From Candidatus Enterocloster excrementipullorum (GTDB lineage: Bacteria; Bacillota; Clostridia; Lachnospirales; Lachnospiraceae): a stretch of DNA of 64,000 nucleotides. This document shows positions 51,668 to 60,824 of the stretch, in pieces. The notes below the pieces were generated by a model that had not been told where the DNA came from, made no database searches, and saw nothing but the letters and a program-made list of their open reading frames with translations. How positions within the stretch are numbered: position 1 is the first letter of the stretch; each line of letters starts with the position of its first letter. The stretch spans positions 22,437-86,436 of the forward strand of contig DWWT01000058.1 in the NCBI GenBank assembly GCA_019119575.1, in the 5' to 3' direction. The position numbers were made by a program, and so were the translations under genes.

Positions 51668-51838
51668 TCAGGCTCTTCTCTCCCGCCTTCTTCCTTCCAC
51701 GTACATCTCCACTGCGGCAGCCCTATTTTTTCCCAAGACATTCCCCAGCTCCTGCCGCGTCAGCCGGCCCCCCAGGTACATGTCCACAATTTCTGCGTTT
51801 CCTCCCCCTACTTTTGCGATCAATTCCAGATGCGTCAC
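51668..51838 (-). CDS. Possible small protein of 56 residues, GTG start
   Basis: The minus strand has AAGGAGGAG followed ten bases later by GTG at 51838 and an open frame of 56 residues: THLELIAKVGGGNAEIVDMY, LGGRLTRQELGNVLGKNRAA, then a basic tail ending RRRERRA. The composition looks protein-like (helical, amphipathic). The frame is open much further upstream, to 52261, but that part is antisense to the DUF3298 gene. No family is recognised. It converges on the tRNA terminator. Moderate to low confidence. Confidence 0.42.
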   Translation of the reverse strand: MTHLELIAKVGGGNAEIVDMYLGGRLTRQELGNVLGKNRAAAVEMYVEGRRRERRA

Positions 51839-52046
51839 TTGACACGCTCCTCCTTCCCGTTTTGCTGCCCACACAGGGCGCACTCTACTACCATATGAAC
51901 GAGCAGAAAGAAAAATTCCTGTTTTTTGCTTTTCTTCACGAATTTGTAAGTTTTTCTTCAAACTACGTCCACTATTTTCCTGTATGATAGGCAAAGATAT
52001 ATCCGTCCTCATTCCGAAAAAGGACGGGATGCAAAGGAGGAGAAAA

Positions 52047-52874
52047 ATGGATACCAACAGAAAAATTATTATCGGGGCAATTGCCGCGGCCGTTGTGGTG
52101 GGCGGAGCCGCCATCGGCTTGATTTTAAGCCGTTCCCCGGAGTCCGCGGATATTTCCACCATACATACGGAGGCTGCCACGGAGACCGCTCCCGAAACCA
52201 TGCCTTCCACCGAACCTGCCACACAGGCACCCGAAGAAGTGCAGCCGGATGATGCAGGCACATCCTCCGGAGTGACCGCTTCCCTGGAAACCTATACCTC
52301 AGGGAATGTCTCCATCCAGTATCCGGCAGTGTCAAAAATGGACGACGAAGAGCTTCAGTCCCGGGTGAATGAGCACTTAAAGGCCAACGCGCTTTCTGTG
52401 ATCGAGGCCAACGAGGTGGATGAGGAGACAGATACTCTGACCGTCAAGTGTCAGGTGGTGTCCGTGGACAGCCGGCGGCTGACCGCGGTTTATACCGGAA
52501 GCCTGTCTGCCCAAGGCGCTGCCCATCCCACAGAGCTGTTCTACACCAATACCCTTGATCTCACTCTGGTTGAGGATATCGGCCTGGCAGACTACGGGGA
52601 TGCATTGACCATGGCCGCCTATGTGAAGAGCGAGGATGTGAGCTTCTACGATCTGGCGGCAGACCGCCTGTCCGCTGTGACGGAATACATCGCTACGGTG
52701 GATGAGGACACCCTGACCTCCATTTTCGAGAGCGCGGATTTCCCCCTCGGAGAAGACGGCTCATGGCCGGAATCCTTCAGTTATGAGCGCCAGGGCACGA
52801 TCTACCTGTCCATGCCGGTTCCCCATGCCCTGGGCGACTACGTGATCGTATCTTTCGTACCGGAAACAAAATAG
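52047..52874 (+). CDS. DUF3298-type secreted/anchored protein
   Basis: A 275-residue protein with one N-terminal membrane anchor (KIIIGAIAAAVVVGGAAIGL, residues 6-25), a 50-residue Thr/Glu/Pro/Ala-rich linker and an extracytoplasmic domain. That domain has a RsiV/DUF3298-like layout: VSIQYPAVSKMDDEELQSRVN near 90 and VVSVDSRRLTAVYTGS near 140. The final beta strand region includes TIYLSMPVPHALGDYVIVSF. Start at 52047 after AAAGGAGG. RsiV-type relatives sense lysozyme as anti-sigma factors, but no cytoplasmic sigma-binding part is present here, so the function is unknown. Confidence 0.7.
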   Translation: MDTNRKIIIGAIAAAVVVGGAAIGLILSRSPESADISTIHTEAATETAPETMPSTEPATQAPEEVQPDDAGTSSGVTASLETYTSGNVSIQYPAVSKMDDEELQSRVNEHLKANALSVIEANEVDEETDTLTVKCQVVSVDSRRLTAVYTGSLSAQGAAHPTELFYTNTLDLTLVEDIGLADYGDALTMAAYVKSEDVSFYDLAADRLSAVTEYIATVDEDTLTSIFESADFPLGEDGSWPESFSYERQGTIYLSMPVPHALGDYVIVSFVPETK

Positions 52875-52940
52875 CCGTATTCCCAAAACAGCCGCATTCC
52901 CGGCAGCGTATCCGGCTGCCGCATGGAAGGTGCCGCATGG

Positions 52941-52985
52941 AAACGCCCCGTTCATGTTGCCATGACAGGGCGTTTGCGCTATAAT
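52941..52985 (+). promoter_or_regulatory. upp promoter overlapping a hairpin
   Basis: TTGCCA (52957-52962), a 17-bp spacer and TATAAT (52980-52985). The -35 box lies inside an inverted repeat: AAACGCCC (52941-52948) and GGGCGTTT (52968-52975), with inner arms TCATG/CATGA. The hairpin may also end the DUF3298 transcript. Confidence 0.75.
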
Positions 52986-53027
52986 GATAACAGTTACAGA
53001 AAATCTCACAAAGGAGCAGCTTCTATT

Positions 53028-53657
53028 ATGGACAATGTAATGATCTTTGACCACCCTTTAATCCAGCACAAAATTTCCATCCTGCGGGACAAATCTACGG
53101 GAACCAATGAGTTCCGCGCCCTCACGGAAGAAATTGCTATGCTCATGGGCTACGAGGCCCTGCGGGATCTCCCCCTGGAGGATGTAAAGGTGGAAACCCC
53201 CATTGAAACATGCATGACCCCTATGATCGCCGGACGCAAATTAGCTGTGGTTCCCATTCTCCGGGCAGGTCTCGGCATGGTCAGCGGAATCCTGGCCCTG
53301 GTTCCCAGCGCAAAGGTGGGGCACATCGGCCTCTACCGGGATGAGGTGACCCATGAACCTCACGAATATTACTGCAAGCTTCCCAGCCCCATCGAGGAGC
53401 GCACCATCATCGTAACCGACCCCATGCTGGCTACAGGAGGCTCCGCTGTCACCGCGGTGGACTTTATCAAGCAGCACGGCGGAAGAAAGATCAAATTCAT
53501 GTCCATTATCGCCGCTCCCGAGGGTCTTGAGCGTTTGAGCAAGGCGCATCCGGATGTGCAGATTTATGTAGGTCATCTTGACCGGTGTCTGAATGAAAAC
53601 GCCTATATCTGCCCCGGTCTTGGCGATGCCGGAGACCGTATTTTCGGGACGAAGTAA
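53028..53657 (+). CDS. upp: Uracil phosphoribosyltransferase
   Basis: A 209-residue salvage enzyme that makes UMP from uracil and PRPP. The start at 53028 ([16 protein letters not shown]) has AAAGGAG upstream; a 35-residue extension overlaps the promoter. PRPP-binding motif [20 protein letters not shown] is near residue 127, and the uracil-binding end [26 protein letters not shown] (two blocks) near 178 is conserved. It is monocistronic. Confidence 0.97.
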   Translation: MDNVMIFDHPLIQHKISILRDKSTGTNEFRALTEEIAMLMGYEALRDLPLEDVKVETPIETCMTPMIAGRKLAVVPILRAGLGMVSGILALVPSAKVGHIGLYRDEVTHEPHEYYCKLPSPIEERTIIVTDPMLATGGSAVTAVDFIKQHGGRKIKFMSIIAAPEGLERLSKAHPDVQIYVGHLDRCLNENAYICPGLGDAGDRIFGTK

Positions 53658-53709
53658 GAAAAATATAGGGAACGATTATTTCATCTTACGGAAAGCAATT
53701 TTCAAACAC

Positions 53710-53759
53710 GCACTAAAAATGCGGCGGAGCCTGTCCTGGCCTCGCCGCATTTTTGGTGC
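53710..53759. terminator. Strong bidirectional terminator after upp
   Basis: GCACTAAAAATGCGGCG (53710-53726) pairs with CGCCGCATTTTTGGTGC (53743-53759) over 17 bp with one G-T pair. It separates upp from the convergent dehydrogenase gene. Confidence 0.85.
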
Positions 53760-53811
53760 GCATAGATTTTCGTTTTGCCTATGTGTTCCCGCGGTTGTGA
53801 ACCGTCACATT

Positions 53812-55422
53812 TTATGCCAAATAGTTCTCCAGTGTCCGGCGCACCGCCCCAGGCCCGGCTAGCTCTTCCCGCAGCATCTCTTCAATCCGCTCTCCGATTC
53901 CCGCCTCGTAAAGATTGATCCGGAAAATGTGCGCATCTGACAAAATGCCCTTTGCTTTCTCCCCCAGGCTTTCCGGCTTTCCGAGGGTCACCCCGGAAAG
54001 CTTCTCCCGGAGTGCAGGGAGCGCGGGATCCGGCGCCAGCTCCATGGGCCTTCCCGCATCGTCCGCTCCCACAAGATACCGCAGCCATCCCGCAATGGCC
54101 AGCGGAATTCCCAGAAGAGCTCCGGCGTCCCCGTCCCGCTTCACATACGCCTTGATGGTCTCCCCGAACCGTATGCCCACAATCTGGGACATATCAACCG
54201 AAAGCCTCTGGGTGGTGTCCCCAAGATATGGGTTGGGGAACCGCTCCGTAAGCACCTCATCCAGAAATGCCCTGGGCGAAAAAATGCCCGGATCCGGCGC
54301 CATGGGAAGCCCCTCGCCGTATCCCACCAGGCGGGCAAGGGACAGCATCTGGGGATCCCGCATCTCGTCGGAGAAGAGCTCATAGCCCAGAAGACAGCCA
54401 TAGGGTCCCAGGGCGCTGTGGATGGGATTTAAGCAGGCCGTCACCTTCATTCGCTCGGATTTGTTTACTGTCTCCCGGTCCGTCATGTACACCCCGGCCC
54501 GCTCCAAGGGAGGCCGTCCGTTGGGGAAATGGTCCTCCACCACCAGGTACTGGGGGCCCTCCCCATTGGCGAAGGGGGCAATATACGTCTTCTTCGATGT
54601 GATCACCGGCTCCATGCCCTCGATTCCCGCTTCCCGCAGATCAGCCGCGATTTTTTCGCTGGGGCGGGGCGTAATCTTGTCTATCATGGTCCATGGAAAT
54701 GCGGTTCGGTTTTCATCACTAATATAGGCAAGGAAGCCCTCGTCCGCATAGCCGCGTTCTTTCCACTCCCGTCCCATGGTGAGAACTGCGTTCCGAAGTA
54801 CCTCCCCGTTCTTTGAGCAGTTGTCCATGGACACAAGAGCCAAGGGCGCTCCGCCCGCCTCGTACCGCGCAAGGAGCATGGCGGCCACAATTCCCATGGC
54901 GCCGGCGGCGTGCTCCGGCCCATTTTCTATATCTGCCTTTACAAAATCAAAATAGCTTCCGTCTCCCTGATGCAGCGCATATCCCTTCTCCGTAATTGTG
55001 AAGGACACCATCTGCAGGCTTTCCTGCCGGAAAATCTCTTTTACCCGCTCCCACTGCTCCGCTTCCGGGGCCCTGGCTTTCACGGCTTCGGTCATGGCGC
55101 CTAAAACGCGGCAGTCCCGCGTCCCGTCGCCCCGCAGAATTACGCGCAGCGCCAGGTTATCGCAGGGGCGGTAGATTTTATCCACCACATCAAAATCAAA
55201 GGGCTCCACACAGGTAATTCCCCGATCCATCCATCCCTCGGATACCAGCTGGTCGGCAATGGATCCCATAAATATACGGAAAATATTTCCAATTCCCATG
55301 TGAACCCACGCCGGTGCCGCCTTTGTCCGTTCCGCAAGAGCCGCCGGATCATAGGACGGCAGGGCAATCCCCGCCCGTTCCCACGCACTCTGATTTTTTA
55401 AATCATGCAGCGTCAGCTTCAT
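53812..55422 (-). CDS. Mannitol dehydrogenase/fructuronate reductase family protein
   Basis: A 536-residue polyol or sugar-acid dehydrogenase of the long-chain mannitol dehydrogenase family (UxuB/MtlK type). The NAD-binding part has HMGIGNIFRIFMGSIADQLV near residue 41 and LALVSMDNCSKNGEVLRNAV near 192, which is the family signature. The catalytic lysine region KVTACLNPIHSALGPYGCL is near 335. AAGGAGGAG precedes the start. It lies at the end of the transport/phosphatase cluster. The substrate cannot be named. Confidence 0.88.
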   Translation of the reverse strand: MKLTLHDLKNQSAWERAGIALPSYDPAALAERTKAAPAWVHMGIGNIFRIFMGSIADQLVSEGWMDRGITCVEPFDFDVVDKIYRPCDNLALRVILRGDGTRDCRVLGAMTEAVKARAPEAEQWERVKEIFRQESLQMVSFTITEKGYALHQGDGSYFDFVKADIENGPEHAAGAMGIVAAMLLARYEAGGAPLALVSMDNCSKNGEVLRNAVLTMGREWKERGYADEGFLAYISDENRTAFPWTMIDKITPRPSEKIAADLREAGIEGMEPVITSKKTYIAPFANGEGPQYLVVEDHFPNGRPPLERAGVYMTDRETVNKSERMKVTACLNPIHSALGPYGCLLGYELFSDEMRDPQMLSLARLVGYGEGLPMAPDPGIFSPRAFLDEVLTERFPNPYLGDTTQRLSVDMSQIVGIRFGETIKAYVKRDGDAGALLGIPLAIAGWLRYLVGADDAGRPMELAPDPALPALREKLSGVTLGKPESLGEKAKGILSDAHIFRINLYEAGIGERIEEMLREELAGPGAVRRTLENYLA

Positions 55423-55528
55423 TTACGTGCTCCTCCTTAGTCATATATCGTATTTCCTTAGAGCGGATTAAAAATTGTTTTCTGCCAAAGGCAACACGGT
55501 CAGGGAAAAAAGCAAGCGCCTCCCGCGG

Positions 55529-56302
55529 TCACTGAAGGGGCGGTCTGAGCTTCACCGTATCCGCCAGATTCAGCCCGTACGTTTTGACCATCGCCTCTGC
55601 CTTTTCCAGGGCCCGGGGGTTATATACCTTATCCGGCTGGTGGGCATCCGCGCCGAATACCACCGTATTTCCCACTTCTCCCGCCATCTTCCAAAACCGG
55701 GGATCCGGGTAATTTCTCCCATCCCAGATTCCCAGAAAATTGATCTCCAGGGGAATATCCAGCTCCTTTGCCGCAAGGCAGATCTCCTGCATGGAGGCCT
55801 CGTACAGCGCCTCGTCCCCGGTGAAATGAATCAGATCCGGATGGGCAAAATACGTAAACCGACCGGTCCGAAGGGCCTCCAGGGACTGTCTGCAGTATCT
55901 GGAAAGGATCTCCGGGCTGTCCGTGGCCGCGCCGCAGTAGGGCTCCCCGATCTCATTTCCCAGATAATGCTGGGCCAGCAGAAAATATTCCATGGGATAG
56001 GGGCGCACCAGCTCCAAGAGCGCCTCAAAAAGCGCCGGATAATACTCCACCTCCAGCCCCAGCCGGATCTCTATATCGTCCCGGTATTCCTGCTTAAGCT
56101 TTAAAACCGTATCCACATAGTCTTCCAGCTGATCCGGAAGCATTTTCACATTGCTCACATAGCCGTCCGGATAGGGCATGGGCGTGTGGTCGGAAAATCC
56201 AAGAATCCTGAGTCCCCCTTGGATGGCATTTTCCACGTATTCTCGTTCTGTGCCCGACGCATGCAGGCAGCGCCAGGTATGGGTGTGATAATTTGCGATC
56301 AT
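55529..56302 (-). CDS. PHP-domain phosphatase, histidinol-phosphatase (HisK/HisJ) family
   Basis: A 257-residue metal-dependent phosphoesterase. PHP motifs are in place: YHTHTWRC (residues 5-12), GFSDHTP near 35, LGLEVEYYP near 82, LLAQHYLG near 108, YFAHPDLIH near 150 and VVFGADAHQPD near 216. It overlaps the upstream hydrolase gene by 4 bp. No other histidine genes are near, so a role in phosphosugar or cyclic phosphate metabolism is at least as likely as histidine synthesis. Confidence 0.85.
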   Translation of the reverse strand: MIANYHTHTWRCLHASGTEREYVENAIQGGLRILGFSDHTPMPYPDGYVSNVKMLPDQLEDYVDTVLKLKQEYRDDIEIRLGLEVEYYPALFEALLELVRPYPMEYFLLAQHYLGNEIGEPYCGAATDSPEILSRYCRQSLEALRTGRFTYFAHPDLIHFTGDEALYEASMQEICLAAKELDIPLEINFLGIWDGRNYPDPRFWKMAGEVGNTVVFGADAHQPDKVYNPRALEKAEAMVKTYGLNLADTVKLRPPLQ

Positions 56303-57171
56303 AATTCAATCCTTAATCCGTCGTAGGCCGGGGTGATGGGCGTCCCATTGAGAAGCTCCTCCAAATCCGCATGGGGAGGGGTTCTGTGAGGGCTCATGTG
56401 CGTCCAGTAAATGCGGGGCTCCTTTTTCCATACGCCCGCCTTCTCAAAGAAATTCATAGCCTCCATGGCGTGATCCCAGTCCATGTGGAAATTCCCTTTT
56501 TTCGCATAGCCAAAGGTCTCCTCCATGATTACCGCATCAAACCGGTGGGCGGCAATGCAGTCCTTTGTGCGCTCCGTATAGGGGCCGGAATCGCTGGCAT
56601 AGAGAAAGGTCTTCCCCTGAGCCTCCACGATATAGATCAATCCTCTGGCATCGCCCCGGTCGATGTGGGAGGCCTCCATGGCGATGAAGCGCACACCATT
56701 GCATACATATTCTTTATACAACTCCGGGATGGTAAATGTCAATGCCGATTCCTCCAGACTCTGGCCGCCGAAATTTTCCATCAGCTTCTGGTAGGTACAT
56801 GCATTCCCAAAAATATGCAGCACGGGAAGCTCCTGCTGCCGGCTGAGCCCCCGCGCAAACCGCTCTTCCTCCGGCAGTTCCTCCGCCTCCTTTGGCCGAT
56901 AGCGCCAGTACAGAAGCTGCGGATAAAAATGATCCTCATGGGAATGGGTGACCAGCAGCAGCTTTGATGCGAGCAGGTCTATGCCGTATTTTTCCGCCTG
57001 CGAAAAGGTTTCCGGCGGCAGGTCAATCAGGCAGTCCCCCGCAAAATGCGCGGAGCTGGTCCGCCGGATGTTTTTTCCGCCCAATTTTCTGGCCCTTGTG
57101 CAATAAGGGCATGTACACCACAGCCCCGGATACTGCTCCGCAGCCCCGGTTCCCAAAAATGTAAATTCCAC
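56299..57171 (-). CDS. PhnP-like metallo-beta-lactamase fold phosphodiesterase
   Basis: A 290-residue protein from a GTG at 57171, nine bases after GGAGGAG; the frame extends to 57225 without a better site. It begins VEFTFLGTGAAEQYPGLWC and has CTCPYCTRARKLGGKNIRR, a cysteine pair like the zinc knuckle of PhnP (cyclic ribose phosphodiesterase). The metal motif VTHSHEDHFYPQL is near 84, ASDSGPYTERT near 205 and a final WTHMSPHRTPPH near 258. Overlap with the PHP gene suggests linked reactions on a phosphodiester and phosphomonoester. Confidence 0.82.
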   Translation of the reverse strand: MEFTFLGTGAAEQYPGLWCTCPYCTRARKLGGKNIRRTSSAHFAGDCLIDLPPETFSQAEKYGIDLLASKLLLVTHSHEDHFYPQLLYWRYRPKEAEELPEEERFARGLSRQQELPVLHIFGNACTYQKLMENFGGQSLEESALTFTIPELYKEYVCNGVRFIAMEASHIDRGDARGLIYIVEAQGKTFLYASDSGPYTERTKDCIAAHRFDAVIMEETFGYAKKGNFHMDWDHAMEAMNFFEKAGVWKKEPRIYWTHMSPHRTPPHADLEELLNGTPITPAYDGLRIEL

Positions 57172-57232
57172 GATTCTTCTCCTCCTGGATATAAGTATAG
57201 TCACGGCTGTCCGGACGGCCGGCACGCCGTCC

Positions 57233-57538
57233 TCAGCCTTTCACCGCTCCCGCCAGCGCCCCGGACAGGATGTATTTCTGCCCCAGAGTAAAGAGCAGGA
57301 GGGTCGGCAGCATGACGATAATCACTCCGGCCATCATCACATTGTAATCTGCGGATTCCGCGTCCAGCAGCATGCCGATGCCGATCTGAACGGTGCGCAT
57401 GGTATCCGTATTGGTGACAAGAAGCGGCCACATATAGGCATTCCAGCCATTGATAAAGGTAAATATTCCGAACAGGACAAGCACAGGAACCAGATACAGA
57501 TACGGTTCAAGCCTTCTGGATAATTTTTTCCCTTTCAT
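57233..57538 (-). pseudogene. Chimeric ABC permease: N-terminus of a UgpA-type joined to C-terminus of a UgpE-type
   Basis: Only 101 residues remain. The first 28 (MKGKKLSRRLEPYLYLVPVL, then VLFGIFTF) look like the start of a MalF/UgpA-type permease. From INGWNAYMWPLLVTNTDTMR onward the sequence is the end of a MalG/UgpE-type permease, finishing ILSGALAGAVKG. The join is in frame at GIFTF-INGWN. About 1.4 kb, including the ATPase-docking EAA loops of both permeases, must be missing. A working transporter is impossible. An AAGGGAAAAA-type site is not needed: the start at 57538 follows a GGAGGTGG sequence. Confidence 0.8.
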
Positions 57539-57564
57539 GTTCCACCTCCATTACGGGTCTTACG

Positions 57565-58977
57565 TTAAAAATTGGTGCTGTTGTACTCCTCGATGAGGAT
57601 ATCAATTTCCTCAGCGGATTTCTGAACGCATTCCTCCGGCGTAACCTCTCCCAGCATCATCTGCTCCAGATAACCGGAATAGATTTCCCGCGCGTCCACA
57701 AGGCTGGCGTACAGGGGGCCGAATCCCATGTTGGGAGAATTATGAACGGTGTCGATAACGGCCTGGTAATAGGGCAGGCTCTCCAGCGTTTCCTTTACAT
57801 CCGCCTGCTCCAGCGCCGCAGTGGTAACCGGGAAATAACCTGTGTTGATGAAGATATATCCCTGGGTCTCCGGGGAGATCAGATATTTCATAAAGTCTGC
57901 GATAGCATCGTTCTTGGCATCGCCCTCTCCGTTGTCACAGATGTATACGGAACCACCGCCCAGGGTTACGCCGCCGTTGGGCGCATCCGCTGTCAGCGCA
58001 GGGAACGGACATACGCCAAATTCAAAGGCATCCCCAACCGTCTCTATGGTTGCTCCGATGGAGCCCGAGGAATCAATCATGATCGCCGCTTCCCCGGCCC
58101 AGAATGCCGCCTTATTGGCGTCGATTGTAAAGCCTACATCCGCCACGTATCCATTGTCCACCAGATCCTTAAAGGTCTGCGCGATCTCTACCGCCAGGGT
58201 TCCGTCCGCAAAGGTGGTCTTGGTGGCCCGCCCGGCGCGGCCGTTTTCATTGTCAACCATAGGATAATGCTGCTGTACCATAGGCTGCTCAAAGCACCAG
58301 ATTAGGTTGGAGCAGAGGGCGATTCCCGAGGTAGTAAGTCCCTGATCCATCACCTTCTGGGAGATATCCGCAATATCCTCCCAGGTCTCCGGGCCATTCT
58401 CATAGCCGATCTGGGAAAGGGCCGTCTTGTTATAATAGCATACCGGAACGGATGTATTGAGGGGCATGGAGTAGAGCTGTCCGTCCACCGTATAATAATT
58501 CAGCATGTTTTCCTCCAGACCGGATATGTCAATCCCGTACTCGTCAATAATCTGCTGCATCGGAATGATAAATCCGCTGTCGACCATGGTTCTGGTACCC
58601 GCCTCGTAAATCTGCACCAGATCCGGTCCATCCTGGGTGCGCATGGAAGTTTTCAGCTTGTTGAGGGATTCCTGGTAGGAGCCCTGATATTGAAGATCCA
58701 CAAAGACCGCGTCCTGGGAGCTGTTGTAATCATCCACCACCTGCTGGATCACCTCCCCGGCCTGCCCGGAAAGCCCGGTCCAGAATACCAGGTTCACCTT
58801 GCCGTCCGCTGCCTCTGATGAGGCTTCCTGGGTGTCCTCCTGGCTCCCCTGGGCGGTTGTCTGCCCGGCATCCGCCTGGGAACTGCCTCCTGCGGAGTCT
58901 CCGGATGAGGCACAGCCGGCCAGAGCGGCGGACGCCATACATGCGGTCAAAATCAGTGCCATTGCATTTTTCTTCAT
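57565..58977 (-). CDS. ABC transporter substrate-binding lipoprotein, UgpB-like
   Basis: A 470-residue solute-binding lipoprotein. The signal peptide ends in LAGC (Cys near 22) and a 35-residue Ser/Gln/Asp linker follows. VNLVFWTGLSGQAGEVIQQV near 62 and SYQESLNKLKTSMRTQDGPD near 103 resemble UgpB glycerol-3-phosphate binding proteins. AFWAGEAAIMIDSSGSIGAT near 295 is typical of the family. AAAGGAGG lies upstream of the ATG. It is intact, but its permeases are fused and broken, and no ATPase gene is present. Confidence 0.88.
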   Translation of the reverse strand: MKKNAMALILTACMASAALAGCASSGDSAGGSSQADAGQTTAQGSQEDTQEASSEAADGKVNLVFWTGLSGQAGEVIQQVVDDYNSSQDAVFVDLQYQGSYQESLNKLKTSMRTQDGPDLVQIYEAGTRTMVDSGFIIPMQQIIDEYGIDISGLEENMLNYYTVDGQLYSMPLNTSVPVCYYNKTALSQIGYENGPETWEDIADISQKVMDQGLTTSGIALCSNLIWCFEQPMVQQHYPMVDNENGRAGRATKTTFADGTLAVEIAQTFKDLVDNGYVADVGFTIDANKAAFWAGEAAIMIDSSGSIGATIETVGDAFEFGVCPFPALTADAPNGGVTLGGGSVYICDNGEGDAKNDAIADFMKYLISPETQGYIFINTGYFPVTTAALEQADVKETLESLPYYQAVIDTVHNSPNMGFGPLYASLVDAREIYSGYLEQMMLGEVTPEECVQKSAEEIDILIEEYNSTNF

Positions 58978-59283
58978 AAAGCGTAATCCTCCTTTTGTAG
59001 AGCAATCTTTTCATTTGTTGGTGCTTTCATTATACCGGCTTGCAGAGCGCATATCTTTGCTGTTATTGTTGCTTTTATTAGACTTTTTTGCTGTCCCCAA
59101 TATTTTTTACAAAAAATATACGAATTTTTGACCCAGATTTTTCGTCTTTTTTCTAATAAAAAAGCAATTTTTCACGTCATGAACTGTCATTCTGCCGTCA
59201 AAAACTGCTTTTGATTGTTTTCCTGATATGATGTTTTTGCTCTCTGTTTAATTCCTCCTGCTATCCCTGCGATACGCCCGGAA
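58978..59283 (-). promoter_or_regulatory. Intergenic region with candidate promoter of the UgpB-like gene
   Basis: This 306-bp gap is AT-rich. On the minus strand TATAAT at plus 59028-59033 is a good -10, about 50 bp before the gene, but no -35 is seen at 17 bp, which suits activator dependence. The AraC regulator encoded upstream is the likely activator. Nothing else is recognised; there is no clear terminator for the AraC gene. Confidence 0.5.
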
Positions 59284-60234
59284 CTACATCTCCTGCGCCT
59301 CCCGGGCAGCTACCATTTTTTTCGCAATGTCAATGCTCTCTTCCGGCGTATAAAACCGCTCCCTAGAATGAATGTTGTGCTTGTAGGCCGTCTCATCTCC
59401 CACTCTCTCCACAAGCTGCCTGCCATAATTCTCCGGTGTCAGACCCGTGTGCTTTACGAAGGATTTTGAAAAATACCGGTAATCGGAAAATCCGCACTCC
59501 ATACAGATGTCCAGCATCTTGTACCGGCCGGTCATCATCATCTTGCAGGCCGCATTGTAACGGACCAGATCCACGTATTCCCGAAAGCTCTGGTGCATCA
59601 TCTCCTGGACGAAATGGGATATATGGCTCAGAGACCTCCCCTCCCTCTCCGCAAAGTCTGACAGCCGGATATTGCTCTTATAGTTTTCCTTCACGAACTG
59701 GATCAGGCGCTGCAGGCGGTCATTCTGATTCTTCTGGGTCTGGCTCTGTTCCTCGGTGAGCACCCGGTAAGGGAGATATTTTAACAGCGCATAGAGAAGC
59801 AGGCGCATCTGATTTTTGCAATAAAGCTCATAGAAGCGCGGCTTTGTCAGATACTGCACCATCACCTCGGGCATGGTTTGTTCGATCTTTCTGTAAACCG
59901 GTTCCGGCAGTTTATGAATGCGGTATTCATCAAAATGCACGTGGGGAAATTCCGGCACATCCTCGGCAATGAGATCCGGCGACAGCTGGATCCCCATCAG
60001 GGTGCAGCCGCCTCCCTGGGTTTTTATTTCGTGGGGCTGCTCGGAGTTAATCAGAAACATCTCCCCCGCATGAACCACGCAGGACTGGCTGCCCGCCTGC
60101 ACCTCCATGCTGCCCGCCAGCGCCCACATAATTTCAATGTCTCTGTGAAAATGAGGCGTCCGGTACTCCAGAGTATTAAAATACAACCGGACGCCGTCCA
60201 CTGTCTGGTGAAGATTTAAATCGTGTGTGCTCAT
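59284..60234 (-). CDS. AraC-family regulator with cupin sensor domain
   Basis: A 316-residue regulator. The N-terminal cupin (residues 15-105) includes RTPHFHRDIEIMWALAGSME and INSEQPHEIKT. The C-terminal domain has two helix-turn-helix units: NIRLSDFAEREGRSLSHISH near 190 and MLDICMECGFSDYRYFSKSF near 240, then KHTGLTPENYGRQ. It lies directly upstream of the UgpB-like binding protein and likely activates that operon. Confidence 0.9.
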   Translation of the reverse strand: MSTHDLNLHQTVDGVRLYFNTLEYRTPHFHRDIEIMWALAGSMEVQAGSQSCVVHAGEMFLINSEQPHEIKTQGGGCTLMGIQLSPDLIAEDVPEFPHVHFDEYRIHKLPEPVYRKIEQTMPEVMVQYLTKPRFYELYCKNQMRLLLYALLKYLPYRVLTEEQSQTQKNQNDRLQRLIQFVKENYKSNIRLSDFAEREGRSLSHISHFVQEMMHQSFREYVDLVRYNAACKMMMTGRYKMLDICMECGFSDYRYFSKSFVKHTGLTPENYGRQLVERVGDETAYKHNIHSRERFYTPEESIDIAKKMVAAREAQEM

Positions 60235-60394
60235 ACTAATATCCTAACTTTGAGATAAAAATTTCGCAGGTGCCTAATCCCCCCTTTATCTATGATATAC
60301 CAAAACCAGCGAATAGAAAAGCTTGAAAATGCTTCGGAATTTAAAACTGCCGTACCCTTAGTGCACAAAGGGAAACTATAAAAATACCGTTCAA

Positions 60395-60784
60395 TCAAGC
60401 ACCCCCTCTGTCCCGCTCAATCACAAAGGACTGCAGGCTCCTTTTGCATCCGTTCTTCTCGTAAAAGCTCTCCAGTCCCGGCTGGGCGCCGAAATACAGC
60501 ATGGTCGGCGTGTGCTCTTTAGCGAGTTTTAGGAGCCTGCTCCCCACTCCCCGGCCCTGATATTCCGGCAGAACCAGGAGTTCTGTAATGGTTCCGAAAA
60601 AGTATCCGTCCGTGAGCAGCCGAATGCATCCCACCAGTGTCTCTCCGTCATAGGCGGTTATGTTGACGGTCTTTGCAAGCGCCTCCCGCGTTTCCTCCAG
60701 CTCATAATTTCCCGGCCATATTTGATTGACAAACTCTATAAATTGTTCCGCATCCACACTGCGGTCATCTGCTCTGTATTCCAT
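60395..60784 (-). CDS. GNAT-family N-acetyltransferase
   Basis: A 129-residue acetyltransferase from the ATG at 60784, preceded by AGGAGG at good spacing; the open frame beyond it has no site. The acetyl-CoA motif ELLVLPEYQGRGVGSRLLKL lies near residue 68, and FYEKNGCKR near 108 is the usual last strand. The substrate is unknown. It is the last gene of the leftward group that begins with the sigma factor. Confidence 0.88.
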   Translation of the reverse strand: MEYRADDRSVDAEQFIEFVNQIWPGNYELEETREALAKTVNITAYDGETLVGCIRLLTDGYFFGTITELLVLPEYQGRGVGSRLLKLAKEHTPTMLYFGAQPGLESFYEKNGCKRSLQSFVIERDRGGA

Positions 60785-60824
60785 CCCTGCCTCCTGTTTC
60801 AAATGCGTTCTTTTCAAACACGCT

